This document shows positions 25,901 through 37,609 of a stretch of DNA of 64,000 nucleotides, piece by piece. The notes below the pieces were generated by a model that made no database searches, was not told where the DNA came from, and saw only the letters and a list, made by a program, of their open reading frames with translations. The stretch spans positions 56,669,567-56,733,566 of the forward strand of contig CM057227.1 of NCBI GenBank assembly GCA_029891385.1, in the 5' to 3' direction. The position numbers were made by a program, and so were the translations under genes. The stretch comes from Erythroxylum novogranatense. Taxonomy: Eukaryota; Streptophyta; Magnoliopsida; Malpighiales; Erythroxylaceae. Position 1 is the stretch's first letter. The number at the start of each line of letters is the position of its first letter.

Positions 25901-26215
25901 GCCTATTTTCTTCTTCTATACATCGAGGTTGTTCTTTCCCTCCCATTGTTGCACTTAGTATGTACTCGAGCTCATCAATAACTTCTTTCATTGAAGGCCT
26001 ATTTTATCCTTTTTTCACAACACAACTCAATCCAAATATGCCATTGCCACCATACTCTCAAACTCAAAGCTCATGGTGTTCTCGTTTAGTATTGGGTCTA
26101 TCACTTCTATGGCTCTCTCTTCATACACCATCCTCAGTAGATAAATTGCCCAGTTCACATCATCTTGCATTCTGTTGAATTCGATTGCTATGTGAAAGGT
26201 CAAAAGCTCAAACAA
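25900..26215 (-). pseudogene. Receptor-like kinase C-terminal fragment
   Basis: On the minus strand, VNWAIYLLRMVYEERAIEVI followed by a DPILNE phrase matches the last part of a plant receptor-like kinase domain, where the protein normally continues with a cysteine-containing helix and an RPSM motif. That motif (RPSMKEVIDELEYILSA) is present but in another frame, after two stops near 26,020. The rest of the kinase is absent. It may be a relic of a duplicated or transposed gene; family unknown. Confidence 0.65.
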
Positions 26216-26903
26216 AACAACCTAAAACTACAATGGTTCCATTGACCATTTTCTATAAGAAGATACTATCATACCACCCATTGTTCGCTAGGTTTCTGAA
26301 TAAGTTAAATTATTACTGTAGTTAAAAAGATACTATCGTACTACCTATTGTTTGTTGGGTTTTTAAATAAAAAATAAAAAAGAGATAATGGTTGACAACG
26401 CCACTCCATCCATCTAAAAACTCAATCAGATTTATTTATGGTACAACACTTGTATTATCAAACTATTGCTATCATTATACTCATTTTGAGTTTAACCCTA
26501 AATGTTATGATCACATGTAGGGTTTTTTCTGTTATACATTAGGGTTGGACACAATGAAAATGGGGTTTGATGATGCTCTGGTAGTAAAATTCCATAAGTC
26601 AACCTCACTGTTAAAATCTTGTTTTCCATGGTAAGACCCATTTAATGGTAACGAAAATGATGATTGTATGGCTATAATGGTACCTGGAGATCTCTACAAT
26701 TGCTCAAGAGGTACATACAAGATTTAAATGTAACGAGGAAAAAACATATCTTCTTTACATCATTAATGTTGTAGTTAATAATAAACTCTTCCTAGAATTG
26801 CCAACCAAGTCTAAAAGTTGTAGTCAATGATGCTTTTTATATAACACAGTTATGATATTAATGTTGTGGACAACGTCCTCAGTCAGATAATCGATGTTCT
26901 CCT
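26216..26903. other. No gene recognised
   Basis: This is AT-rich sequence with a near-repeat: two phrases reading GATACTATC(A/G)TAC at about 26,262 and 26,328. I find no supported feature. Confidence 0.35.
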
Positions 26904-27084
26904 TGTTGGAAGCCCTTCAATTTAAGAAATCCCATATCGAAAGCAGAAGGAAGGTTTAAGTAGACTTTACCCTATAAATAGACAACAAGAGGGAAGACTT
27001 AATAATCCCAGGCGAAGTATTCAGAGCAATATATACAAGCTTAGTAAAACAGAGAGTGATATATCTTCAATTAAACTTTCAATC
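26904..27084 (+). repeat. 5' LTR of decayed plus-strand copia (matched part)
   Basis: TGTTGGAAG at 26,904 begins about 180 bp that match 40,315-40,491. Shared landmarks are GAAATCCCA, ATCGAAAG, TATAAATAGA, GAGGGAAGACTTAA, ACAAGCTTAGTAAAA and GAGAGTGATATATCTTC. TATAAATA at 26,973 is the probable promoter. The right end may extend to about 27,170, where a poor TGGATCC-type primer site lies. Confidence 0.75.
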
Positions 27085-27299
27085 AAATGTCATTCATGAC
27101 CTGTAATAATTTTTTCCTCATAATTTGGATGTGTATGCCTACTTATCGTACCTCTGTGGTTGTTATTAAATAGTGGATCCTCAATAGCAAGAAACTAAGT
27201 GAGATCACTATTTGAAGATATTGGGTACTATTTACATATACTGTTACTATTTGCTTGTACTATTACTATTCACATATACTATTACAATTTGTATGTATG

Positions 27300-27720
27300 G
27301 TTACTAAGCTGGTCATCCTTTCTAAATGATGGAAGTCAACATAAGCAGAATGATCAATCTGAATGGAGGCAACTTTCAAGTATGGAAGGGAAGATGGAAG
27401 ATCTCCTTTATATGAAAGGATACCATGAGCCGGTATTTGGTATCATAAAAATTGAAGGCAAATTCAACATCAAGTGGAATCTATTACATAGACAAGTTTA
27501 TGGATTCATTAGAAACTGGGTGGATGATAATATCTGGAATCATATTTTAATCACAAAGACAACGGGGAGAAACAAAAGTAGAGGTCTAGCCTAAAAAGGT
27601 AGATCCAATAGCAGACCCAATAAATCTGTCATCATTAAATGCTTCTATTGTGGTGGAAAAGGCCTTATGTAGAAGAACTATTGGAAGCTAAAAAGAGAAG
27701 GAAAAAAGAATTAGGAACTA
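27300..27720 (+). pseudogene. Copia gag (UBN2) and zinc-knuckle remnant
   Basis: The phrases GKMEDLLYMKGYHEPVFG and KWNLLHRQVYGFIRNWVDDN are typical of copia gag. At about 27,640 a knuckle begins CFYCGGKG but then has a stop and lacks the regular His/Cys spacing. Confidence 0.75.
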
Positions 27721-28209
27721 GAGAAGAATGATGCCAACAATCAAAATCAGATTATCATCACCAAAGATCTACTTATGATCTATGATGAGGAGATTAGTAT
27801 TCTGCGAGAAGAAAAGAGCTGAGTAATTGATAGTGATGTCGTAACGTGACTGCTCAATGGGCACTATTTACATATTATACATCTAGAGATTAAGGGCTTA
27901 TGAAAAAGGAAAATAATGGCTTCCTAAAAGCCATTGGCATTGGATAAATTTTGTTGGAGACCAATAAGTGAATGAGATTAGTACAAAAAAATGTCAAACA
28001 TATTCCAAATATCATATTCAGTATCATATCTATGGGAAAGCTTGATGACAAAAGGTTTTTCAGCACATTCCATAACAATGTATGAAAACTTACCAAAGAT
28101 GCCATGATTAGAGCTAAGGGGAAGAAGCATGAGATGTTGTACATGATGCAAGCTAACATTCCCAGTAGTAGTATCAATGCTATGGATGATGTAGATGCAA
28201 CTGAGTTGT

Positions 28210-29090
28210 GGAACAAAAGACTCAGCCATATGAGAGAGAATTAGTAGTGTTATGTAAGAGGGGACATCTATCTGGTGTTAAAAGTACGTTTCTCAGAAAG
28301 TATGCTCACTGCCCTAGCAAGAAAGTAGAATTGAGTTGGTTTTAAGAGTTCACCTCCCTCTAGAAAACCAAATTTAATTGATTTGGCACATTCTAATGTA
28401 TACAGTCCAATGATGAGAAATTCACTTGGTAATGATCTCTACTTTATGACCTTTATTGATGATCACTCAAGAAAGGTTTGGGCTTACACCTTAAAATCAA
28501 AGGATCAAGTGTTGGAGAGTTCTTCAAACAAATTTATGCTCCAATTAAAAGAGAGATAAGGAAGAAACTAAAGTGCATCCTAGCTAATATGAGGGAGAGT
28601 ATTCTAGTCCATTTGATTAGTATTGCAAATAGTAAGGCACTAGACATCAGAAGACACCGCCAAAAATGCTACCATTGAATGATTTAGCAAAAAGGATGAA
28701 TAGAACTCCGGTGCAGAGAGTCAGATGCTTACTATCACAAACAAAGCTACTAAAACAATTTTGGGGTGAGGCATTGAATACAAAAATGCATATGATAAAT
28801 CTCTCATCCTCTATTTTATTATAGCCTGATGTGATTGATAGAGTCTGGTTAGGGAAAGATGTCAAATATCATCATCTTTGTGTCTTTAAATGCAAGGAAT
28901 TAGTGCACATTCCTAAAGACGAGAGATCCAAACTTGATGATAAGACAAAACATTACATCTTTCTAGGTTATGGCCTTAATGAGTTTAGTTATAGACTTTA
29001 TTATCCAATTAATAAGAAGTTTATCCAAAGATACAAAGTTGAGTTTTTGGAAGATGAAATCATCAAGGATATGTAAAAGGAAAAAGATAC
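28210..29090 (+). pseudogene. Copia pre-integrase and integrase remnants
   Basis: ELWNKRLSHM near 28,210 is the pre-integrase start; YFMTFIDDHSRKVWAY-like text at about 28,440-28,485 marks the integrase core in a second frame. The frame at 28,831-29,076 (VFKCKELVHIPKDERSKLDD) is the segment between integrase and RT. Multiple stops. Confidence 0.75.
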
Positions 29091-29485
29091 AACACCTAAA
29101 GATATTGGTGAGAAAGGTACCAACATAGGAGAATGTTAAGGAGAATACTCAATAAGATATAGCTGATGAGGATGTTCCTTTTCCAATAGAGGCAGATGTG
29201 GTGATGACGACCAGGCACAAGAAGAAAAGGATCCAACTCCACTCAAAATGTCTGATACGGAAAAAAGACCTTCTAGTCGATGTTTTTCGAATGAGTAAGT
29301 GTTACTCACTAATAGGGGAGAACTTAAGAGTTATGAAGAAGCCATAGAAGATGAACACAAGCAACAGTGGGTTAAAGCCATAGAAGAATAGATGAAGTGA
29401 CTATCTCAAAATCACACTTTTGATCCAATGAAGCTCATAAAATGAAAAAGAGTTTTGAAGAATAGATGGTTATTTAGGATAAAAT

Positions 29486-30490
29486 ATGAAGAATACTTGT
29501 CACAGCTATGATATAAAGTTATGTTGGTGGTCAAGGGATTTATTTAGAGAAGGGATATTGATTTTGATGAAAATATACTTACCAGTGGTAAAGATGTCAT
29601 CCATTCGAGTTATCCTCAGCTTAGCAGTTGGTCTAGATCTAGAAGTCAAGCAGATGGATGTAAAGACTGCCTTCTTTCATGGTGTTTTCGAGGAAGAGAT
29701 CTATGTGGAGCAATCGGATGGTTTTAAAGTGAAGGGGAATGAAGATTATGTGTGTAGGCTAAAGAAGAGTTTTTGTGGCTTAAAGCAAGTACTGAGGCAA
29801 TGGTATAAAAAGTTTGAGTCAGTTATAGGGGAGCAAGGCTACAAGAAAATAACTTTTGACCATTATGTTTCCATATAGAAAATCTTTGAGGATGATTTCA
29901 TAATGTTGATGACATACTGATTATTGGCAAAAGTATTACCATCATTAACAAGCTGAAGAAGCAATTGAACAAGTCTTTTACTATGAAAGACTTAAGGTCA
30001 ATAAAGTAGATCCTTGGTATAAGTATTATTGAAAAAAGTACAAGAAAGTTATATCTATCTCAGGATAAGTACATTCAAAAGGTGTTTCAAAGATTCAACA
30101 TGGAAAATGATAAAGTGGTTAGTTCCCATTTTACAACCCACTTTAAGTTAAGCAATAAACACAGCCCTTCCACAGAAGTAGAGATGAGAGATATGAAGAA
30201 TATTCCTTACTACTTAGTAGTAGGAAGTTTGATGTATTCCATTGTATGAACAAGGCCAAATGTAGCTTATGCAATTAGTATGATCATTAGATTTCTTTCA
30301 AATCTAGGAATAGAGCATTGAAATGATGTAAACTAGACCAATATCTCTGAGGGACTTTTAATTTGAGTCTCAGTTTTAAAAATGAAAAGCCTATATTAGT
30401 AAGCTACATAGATTTAGATTTAGGTAGAGATGTTGATACCAAAAAGTCTATTTTCGAATATTTGATCACTTTTGCAAGGGGACCAATGTA
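29486..30490 (+). pseudogene. Copia reverse transcriptase, interrupted
   Basis: The frame at 29,486-29,878 includes VKQMDVKTAFFHGVFEEEIY and YVCRLKKSFCGLKQ, a standard copia RT segment. The region with the YVDD-type catalytic motif should fall near 29,900-29,930 but the text there is damaged. Later parts (to 30,490) contain LYLSQDKYIQKVFQRF and SIV*TRPNVAYAI-like phrases and then the RNase H start, which breaks off at the inserted element. Confidence 0.8.
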
Positions 30491-30499
30491 ATGACAATC

Positions 30500-32788
30500 T
30501 GTTAGGCCCTAAAATTTTGTTTTCTTGGAGTTATTAAGTATGGATTTATTTTGATTTATGATTTATGGTTTAGTTTGATTTTTAATGAAATTATTATTGG
30601 AAAATTAGAATTATTGAGCTTAGTATGGAGTAATATTTATGAAAGAGTAGAAATGTTGAGGGAAAAATGGGCAAGACATTTAAGGGTAAGAGGTTTTATG
30701 CTTGCATGGAGGGGCATTATAGTCTTTGCCCGATCTTGTAGGTTTAAGAAATTAAAGAAAGGAAAAAGAAAAGGAAGAAGAAATAGAAAGAAGAGAAGAG
30801 AAGAGCATCGTCGGCAGAGTGAGGGAGAAGAAGAGGAAGCTAGTTTCAGGTGTTTTCCGACAGATTTCAAGCATTCTTAAGGTAAGATTAACTCTTTTAT
30901 CTTAGTTTGAGTTGGATTGAACCTTTGTTTTGCTGGAAATGAGTAGAAATCGTTGTTTTAGGGTTTATGGTGAAATGTTGTAGATTTGCTTGGGTTTGTG
31001 TTTTTGTTGATGTTTTTGAGTTAGAATGAGGTTAGAATGGAAGTATATGACTTGATTCATGGTTTAGATGTGTTGTAGTTAAGAAAGGTAAGGATTAAGA
31101 GTCGAAAATGTTGAAGATCTGTCGAAAATCTGGGTTGAGCCCCTTGCGTCATGACGAGCTTCAAGGCCACCGCCGCGACGTGTCAGTAAGGGCCAGACGC
31201 CACGACGCTTGAGTCGCGACGCCATGACGCGGCGATAGAGGGTCGCCGACGCCATGACGTGCTGAACCATGTGCCGTGGCGTGCCGATCCGCTTCGTCAT
31301 GACGCGATGCCTCGTCGCGGCGAGACTAGTTTTTCCAACATAAGTATTTTTAGTGTTTTGATCATATCATTTGCTACAGAAGTCCTTTTGGGGTGATTTT
31401 AGAGGCGTTGTGAACTAGAGAGATAGGTCTACAAGTCTTATGAAGTGACGAAATTATGAATTGGTTTCTAAGATTATGGAATTTTAGATGGAAGTTAAGA
31501 ATGGAATTATGGTTTCAACATGAGATTTTAAATAAGATTTTGGTTCTTATTTTAGGAGATCAAGAGAGGCAAGAGGATCAAGAGGCTCAAGAGGAAACTC
31601 ATTCCTAGGTAAGACAAGCAAGGAATTCAGGTGGGTTCATGTTTATAATAAAGTAATTAAGTACTCATTGTTTAGTTCAAATCAAGCAAGATCTCATGCA
31701 TTTACATTACATCATCCACGATCGCATTGCATACTACCATGAATGATTATATTCTGCATTGTAATTTGCATTCATGATTATTATCAAGATTTTCACAAAG
31801 GAGTGTTCTCCTTTTTACGAATACAAGTACATGAATTCAAGTATTACGAAATACATGACCAGCAAGTTTACAAGCAAGATTACAAGCAAGTGCCAGTTTG
31901 GCAAACAAGTTTACAAGAACATGAATTATGCATACTTATGTGGGTTTGTGGTGTCCCTCACGATAGTCAAGTGCACATTGACTCACGAAAAGGCTTCTCC
32001 CGCCTGCCCCACTGTGGCATAGGGTTATCCCACAAGGATTCCCTCGTGAAACTACGTCTACATCAACATTTCGATGGCATGTGTGATACGTCACGAACCC
32101 GGGACACCCAAACCATCATGTTATGTGCTATGTTTTGTTATGTGACATGCATCATGAATTATTTCAAGAATCAATGTATTTTTCAAGAAATGACCCATAC
32201 ATGCTCAAGTATCATGATTTCAGCAAGTATTACGGCAATGAGATAGTTTTGAATATTTTTGCTTATTACGATATTATAAATATGTTCCCATGAGCTTTAT
32301 AGCTCACCCTCCAATCTCCCCATACAGGTGTGAGCGAGCCGTAGATCGAGTGAGTCACGAGTTTCGCAGACACTCCGTTTCATTTCATATGTTTGATTAT
32401 GTTCCAAGACTTTAGTTTCATTTCAAGTATCATTGGTTCAAGAGTGTTTTATACTTTTGGCTCTTGAACTCAAAGTTGTAATTCGATTTGAGATAATTCG
32501 TAAGGCTTTATGAAACTCTTCCTTGGAGCATGAATTATGAATATGTTTAAAAGTATGAAAGTTTCATGATGGGTCCATTGAACTTACGATGGTCTCCTTT
32601 TCTAAATCGTTAAATTGCATGTTTGGATGTGATTGTTTAAATTATGCATGAAAGCGGGTTTCAAGCTTACTTTCCAGCAGGCCCATTAACCTTCCGCGGG
32701 CTTTTCTTTTTGTTTTAAATGTATGAATCTCACGTTTTCCCGCCACGCTCTCATGTCAGACGTTGGGCTCCGACAGCGGGGTCCAACA
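30500..32788 (+). repeat. 5' LTR of the 30.5-kb Tekay-type element
   Basis: 2,289 bp. Nearly identical to 37,610-39,884 except in a GC-rich module (31,135-31,335) that differs strongly. Other landmarks are the palindromic GAGCTTTATAGCTC near 32,290 and the closing GGGGTCCAACA. Both LTRs contain a 109-116-codon frame (30,551-30,880; 37,661-38,011), probably fortuitous. Confidence 0.95.
31135..31335. repeat. GC-rich CpG module inside the LTR
   Basis: In an otherwise AT-rich LTR this 200 bp is dense in CpG and repeats ATGACG or its palindrome CGTCATGACG at least four times. TGACG is the core bound by plant TGA-type bZIP factors, so a promoter or silencing role is possible. The partner LTR has an equivalent module at about 38,240-38,430 with many differences. 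Confidence 0.7.
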
Positions 32789-32792
32789 TGTT

Positions 32793-32804
32793 TGGTATCA
32801 AAGC
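32793..32804 (+). other. Primer-binding site (initiator tRNA-Met type)
   Basis: TGGTATCAAAGC lies 4 bp after the 5' LTR end. It differs by one base from the TGGTATCAGAGC usual for initiator tRNA-Met priming. Confidence 0.9.
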
Positions 32805-32950
32805 GCCTAAGTTTTTGATCTAGGGCTGCATGACATTGCTTTCAAGAAATACCTTGCATTGTTTTACACGATTGGAACTGTTTTCGCATATTTTGAAAAT
32901 TTTCGTACTTGAACTAAAATTTTTAATGGTTTTCTATTCAAGGAGTGAAC

Positions 32951-34040
32951 ATGCCACCTCGAAGGAGAACTCGGGGAGCTACGACTTGATCTCATTCTCG
33001 TCAGGGGAGTACAAATGAATCCCATATTCCTCAGGATGCCGGGACACATCCTGTTCCGATTTCAGAGGCACCTAGTTTGCAACAAGAAGTGCCTCCTCCG
33101 CCTCCTCCTATGCCTCAGGGAACTCCCATGGATCCGAGTTTCTTTCAAGCCTTTCCTCAGGCTTTCACGTATGCCATGGGACAGGGATCGCAGATGCCGA
33201 CGCAAGCTCCGGTAGACAGGAGTGGACAGTATGACAAGCTCCGGAAGTTTGGGGCTGTGGATTTCAGCGGGACTACGAATCCCGAAGAAGCAGAAGCTTG
33301 GTTGAAGAGGACCGAGAGGGTCCTAGTTCGAGATGAGATCTGCAGATGAGGATAAATTTGGATTATCTGATCAATTTGTTGCGGTGATCTGTTGCATTGG
33401 TGGGGATCGATGCCTCACGATCAGTTGTTCCTTGGTCTTGACATGGAGGGACTTTGTGGAAGTGTTAGGAAGAAGTATCTTTCCGGGGTCTATGTGCGGA
33501 GAAGGCCAAAGAGTTTCAATCTTATGCGAGAGGACATGAGTGTGGCGAGTATGAATCAAGTTCACATGACTTTCACGATATGCAACTAACATTGGCAACA
33601 GAGGAAGATAAGTCCGCAAGTTTGAGGGAGGTCTTCACTTGGGGATCGGGGAGAAAGTCACGATCCATAATTTCTGTGACTATCGGCAGTTAGTGGATCT
33701 TTGCTCTCGAGTAAGAAATGGAGAATATCGAGAATAAGCGAACAAAAAAGGAAGAATAGGGAGCGAGTTTGAAAGGGTACTAGTGCTCCATTGCACGAGA
33801 GGAGCACGAGGCGCTTCATAGTCGAGTGAAGTGGGTAACAGTGGGGCTACCAGAACAAGCGGTCGTATCGCTTTGTGCCAAGCCTCTAATGTGGGAGGCA
33901 CAGTAGAGCTTTGGAAGGAGCGGGTTCACCTACCGTTATGTGATCGATGTGGGAAGCATCATCGTGAGAGTGCCTCGGATCACTGGGGTTTGTTTGAATC
34001 ATGGAGAGAAGGGCATATAGCCAAGCATTGCCCATGAGCA
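32951..34040 (+). pseudogene. Tekay-type gag, frameshifted
   Basis: Starts MPPRRRTRGATT, then a stop. The proline-rich segment QEVPPPPPPMPQG and KFGAVDFSGTTNPEEAEAWL (33,077-33,349) are the N-terminal half. The core continues in other frames (VLTWRDFVEVLGR at about 33,450). A knuckle remnant ending GHIAKHCP is at about 34,010-34,035, with its first cysteines lost. At least four frame changes. Confidence 0.8.
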
Positions 34041-34203
34041 CCGAGACAAGAGGGTCACATTTGAGCTCTAGGCGTGCGAGAGCAGTGGGAACTGACCGAT
34101 TCCATCGAGGTAGGCGGCTGGGACCTGTATGGAGGACTGCCCTCCAGAAGGCCAAGGGTCGGCGCCGACAAGAGTGTTTGCCATGACGAGGGAGGAAGCT
34201 GCA

Positions 34204-34908
34204 GCCCACTTTGAGGTTATCCGGTATGGCTCGATTATTTGATTCAAAGATAGATTTGTGTTGATTGATTACATTTACACGCACTCTTTTGTTTCTGCTA
34301 GCACAGCATTGCATGGTATGAGTTCTGTGCCTTTGGATAGGCCTTTGATTGTTAGTACTCGTCTAGGGAGGAATGTGGTGATCAGTCAGGTGTATGAGCA
34401 GTGTGAGTTCTTCATAGATGGTGCTAGATTGGTAGTGGACTTACTACCGCTAGACCTTATAGGGTTAGATGTTATCCTGGGGATGGATACTATGGAGAAG
34501 TATTTGGCCAAGCTGGATTGTGGTCAGAAAGAGGTAGAGTTTGATCTGGGCAATGGTGAGAGGGTGATCTTCAGAGGAGACAGGAAGATACCTTCGCCAA
34601 GACTGATTTCAGCTATGTTAGCTGAAAGGATGATAGGCCAGGGATGTGAAGCTTTCTTGGCACATGTTATAGATGCCGATGTGCATGAAGGGAAGTTAGA
34701 GGATTTCCTGGTTGTGAGGGAATTCCCAGATGTGTTCCCAGATGAGTTACCAGGTTTGCCGCCGGTGAGGAAAATCGAGTTTGCCATTGACTTGATTCCT
34801 GGAACCGTGCCTATTTCTATCCCGCCTTACAGGATGGCTCCAGCTGAGTTGAAGGAGCTTAAGGAACAGTTGGAGGAACTGTTAGAGAAAGGGGTATGTC
34901 AGGCCTAG
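34204..34908 (+). pseudogene. Tekay-type protease and linker to RT
   Basis: This long frame (216 codons from 34,258) has VLIDYIYTHSFVSASTALHG, in the position of the aspartic protease active site (normally D-S/P-G-S/A-T-H/F-S-F). The motif here is altered, so catalysis is doubtful. VVDLLPLDLIGLDVILGMD, the second protease landmark, is intact. The linker to RT is present up to ELLEKG, followed by a one-base change that shifts frame into a stop at 34,906. Confidence 0.85.
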
Positions 34909-35640
34909 TTCGTCTCCTTGGGGAGCACCAGTTCTGTTTGTCAAGAAGAAGGATGGATCATGGCGGATGTGCATTGACTATCGGAGGCTCAACAAGGTAA
35001 CAATTAAGAATAAGTATTCGTTGCCACGGATTGATGATTTGTTTGACCAGTTGCAGGGAGCTAGGGTCTTCTCCAAGATTGATCTCAGGTCAGGCTATCA
35101 TCAGCTCAGGATAAAGGAGTCTGATGTAAGCAAGACAACATTCAGGACCCGTTATGGGCACTATGAGTTTTTGGTTATGCCATTCGGTTTAACCAATGCT
35201 CGAGCTGCTTTCATGGATCTTATGAACAGGGTCTTCAGGGAGTTTCTGGATCAGTTTGTCATAGTGTTTATAGATGACATTTTGGTGTATTCCAAGAGTG
35301 AAGAAGAGCATGAGGAGCATCTCATGATTGTTTTGCAGACTCTTAGGGAGAGAGAGCTTTATGCCAAGTTCAGCAAGTGTGAGTTTTGGCTTCATGAGGT
35401 GACTTTCCTTGGACATGTGATTTCGCAGGATGGTGTTCATGTTGATCCGAGGAAAGTTGAAGCAGTAGTGAGTTGGCATGCACCCAAGATAGTGACAGAG
35501 GTAAGAAGTTTTCTGGGCCTTGCAGGTTACTACAGGAGGTTTGTAGAAGGATTTTCCATGATAGCTGCTCCGATGACCAAGCTATTGAGGAAGAATCAGA
35601 AGTTTATCTGGGTGATGAGTGCGGAAGAGCTTTGAGGAGC
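34895..35640 (+). pseudogene. Tekay-type reverse transcriptase
   Basis: Best preserved domain of the element. The frame 34,967-35,635 has [55 protein letters not shown] (catalytic aspartates present), [11 protein letters not shown] and [18 protein letters not shown]. It shifts out of frame before it (34,895-34,966) and after MSAEEL at 35,634. Confidence 0.93.
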
Positions 35641-36100
35641 TCAAGCTCGGGTTGACAAGTGCTCGATCTTCGATTTTGCCTTGGGTGATGAAGGCTATCG
35701 ATGTCTGATGATGCCTCGAGGAAGGGTTTAGGTTGTGTGTTGATGCAAGGAGATGAGTGATAGCTTATGCTTGAAGGCAATCAAGCAAGATGAGTTGAAT
35801 TATCCGACTCATGACTTGGAGTTAGCGGCGATGATCTTTGCCTTGAAGATTTGGAGACATTATCTTTATGGGGTTCAAACAAGGATCTTTCTTGATCACA
35901 AGAGTCTCAAGTACTTCTCGAGCGGAAGGAGTTGAATTTGAGATGAGAAGGTGGATTGAGTTACTCGAGGATTATGATTTGTTGATTGAGTACCATCCAG
36001 CAAAGCGAATGTAGTGGCGGATGCTTTGAGCGAAAGTCTTCTTTGCCCATGTTCGACGGTGTATCTTCCTTTATTGGAAGAGATGGCCAAGCTTAAGATA
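35640..36100 (+). pseudogene. Tekay-type RNase H, frameshifted
   Basis: The frame at 35,753-35,935 has [20 protein letters not shown] and [16 protein letters not shown]. Surrounding parts ([12 protein letters not shown] text at about 35,710, the [12 protein letters not shown] equivalent at 35,945, and the LSRK equivalent at 36,030) are in other frames. Confidence 0.85.
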
Positions 36101-36299
36101 AGCTTGAAGCGGGAGGAACAGTTGCCTCTTAACTACTTTCAAAGTGAGGCCTATACTCAGGGAGAAGGTTAGGGAGTTCTGACCTCGGGATGCGAGTTGA
36201 AACAAGCTTAGGAGGAAATTCTGAATGGTAAGGTTTTTGAGGTAGTAGTGAGAGATGATGGACTTATGACAGTGGGGAACAGACTTTGTATTCGAGATA

Positions 36300-37060
36300 G
36301 CAAGGAGGTTAAGGATAAGATTTTAGATGAGGCACACAATGCGCCTTATGCCATGCACCAGTAGCACCGGGATGTCTGAGATTTGAGAGAGCATTTCGAT
36401 GGAAGGGCATGAAGAGGATGTAGCGAGTATGTCAAGAAGTGTCCCGTGTGTCGACAAGTCAAGGTGAACACCGTGCACCTTGAACAAGTTAAGGCCATTG
36501 TCATTCACGAGTGGAAGTGGCAAAGAGTAACCATGGATTTTCTGATGGGTTTGCCTAAGACTAGTAGGAAGCATGATGCCATATGGGTTATTGTGGATCG
36601 GTTGACGAAGTCAACTCATTTTCTAGCAATCAAGCAGACTGATTCTTTGCATGTGCTAGCCAGGAAGTACATTGATGAGGTAGTGAGATTGCATGGAATT
36701 CCAGATTCTATAGTGTCTGACAGGTATCCTCGGTTCACATCGAGATTTTAAGGAAGCTTGCAGGAAGCTTTAGGTACTAAGCTGCATTTTAGTACGACAT
36801 TTCACCCTTAGACGGATGGTCAATCTGAGAGGACCATTCGGACACTTGAGGGAATGCTCAGGGCATGTGTAATGGATTTCAAGGGAGCTTGGGATGAGCA
36901 TTTTCCATTGGTCGAGTTTGCTTATAATAACTCGTACCATTCGAGCATTCAGATGGCTCCATATGAGGCTTTATATGGAAGGAGATGTAGAACTCCGATA
37001 TGCTGGGATGAAGAAGGAGAGAGAAGCTAGTCGGACGAGTTGATTCAGATGACCGTAGAA
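36300..37060 (+). pseudogene. Tekay-type integrase, interrupted
   Basis: The zinc-binding part (36,330-36,460) is badly damaged. The core frame 36,446-36,751 includes TMDFLMGLPKTSRKHDAIWV and VSDRYPRFTSRF, holding the first two catalytic aspartates. Further phrases ([40 protein letters not shown]) continue to 37,000, with stops at about 36,750 and 36,812. Confidence 0.9.
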
Positions 37061-37099
37061 AGTCAATCTAGTTAGCGGCTTAAAGCAGCCAGGGCAGAC

Positions 37100-37590
37100 G
37101 GATGAAGAGTTACACCGATGCTCATCGGAAGGAGATGGAGTATGAAGTTGGTGAGAAAGTGTTTCTCAAGATGTCTCCTTGGAAGGGAGTATTACGGTTT
37201 GGCAAGAAAGGCAAGTTAAGTCCAAGATATGTGGGTCCGTATGAGATTCTTGAGAGGATCGAGCTACTAGCTTCTGAGTTGGCATTACTGCTTGAGTTGT
37301 CTCGGATCCACGATGTCTTTCACGTTTCCATCTTTGAGGAGGTACAGATCGATCCTTCTCATGTCATCCGAGTTTCGTACATTCATTAAGAGGCGACTTA
37401 AGTTATGAGGAGATTCGATGGCGATCTTGGACACCAAGGAGAAGGTCCTCAGGAATAAGACAGTTCAGCTAGATAAGGTTCTGTGGAGGAACCATGCAGT
37501 GGAAGAAGCCACGTGGGAGCCTTTGGACGCTATGAAGGAGAAGTATCCAAGTCTTTTCGATGATTCAGGTAAATTTCGAGGACGAAATTT
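37100..37590 (+). pseudogene. Integrase C terminus with chromodomain-like tail
   Basis: The frame at 37,102-37,389 has KVFLKMSPWKGVLRFGKKGK, SPRYVGPYEILERI and IHDVFHVSIF. After a frameshift, the tail continues with a tryptophan-containing LWRNH and an ATWEP phrase (37,480-37,530), the signature of a plant chromovirus chromodomain. This tail is thought to steer integration towards silent chromatin. Confidence 0.85.
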
Positions 37591-37595
37591 TTTTT

Positions 37596-37609
37596 AAGAG
37601 GGGGAGAAG
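37596..37609 (+). other. Polypurine tract of the Tekay-type element
   Basis: AAGAGGGGGAGAAG lies directly before the 3' LTR, where plus-strand DNA synthesis would be primed. Confidence 0.9.

Noticed and set aside
31743..32246. 167-codon frame in the 5' LTR of the Tekay-type element
   Set aside because: Lies in non-coding LTR text rich in CAAGT/TACAAG repeats; the partner LTR breaks the frame differently.
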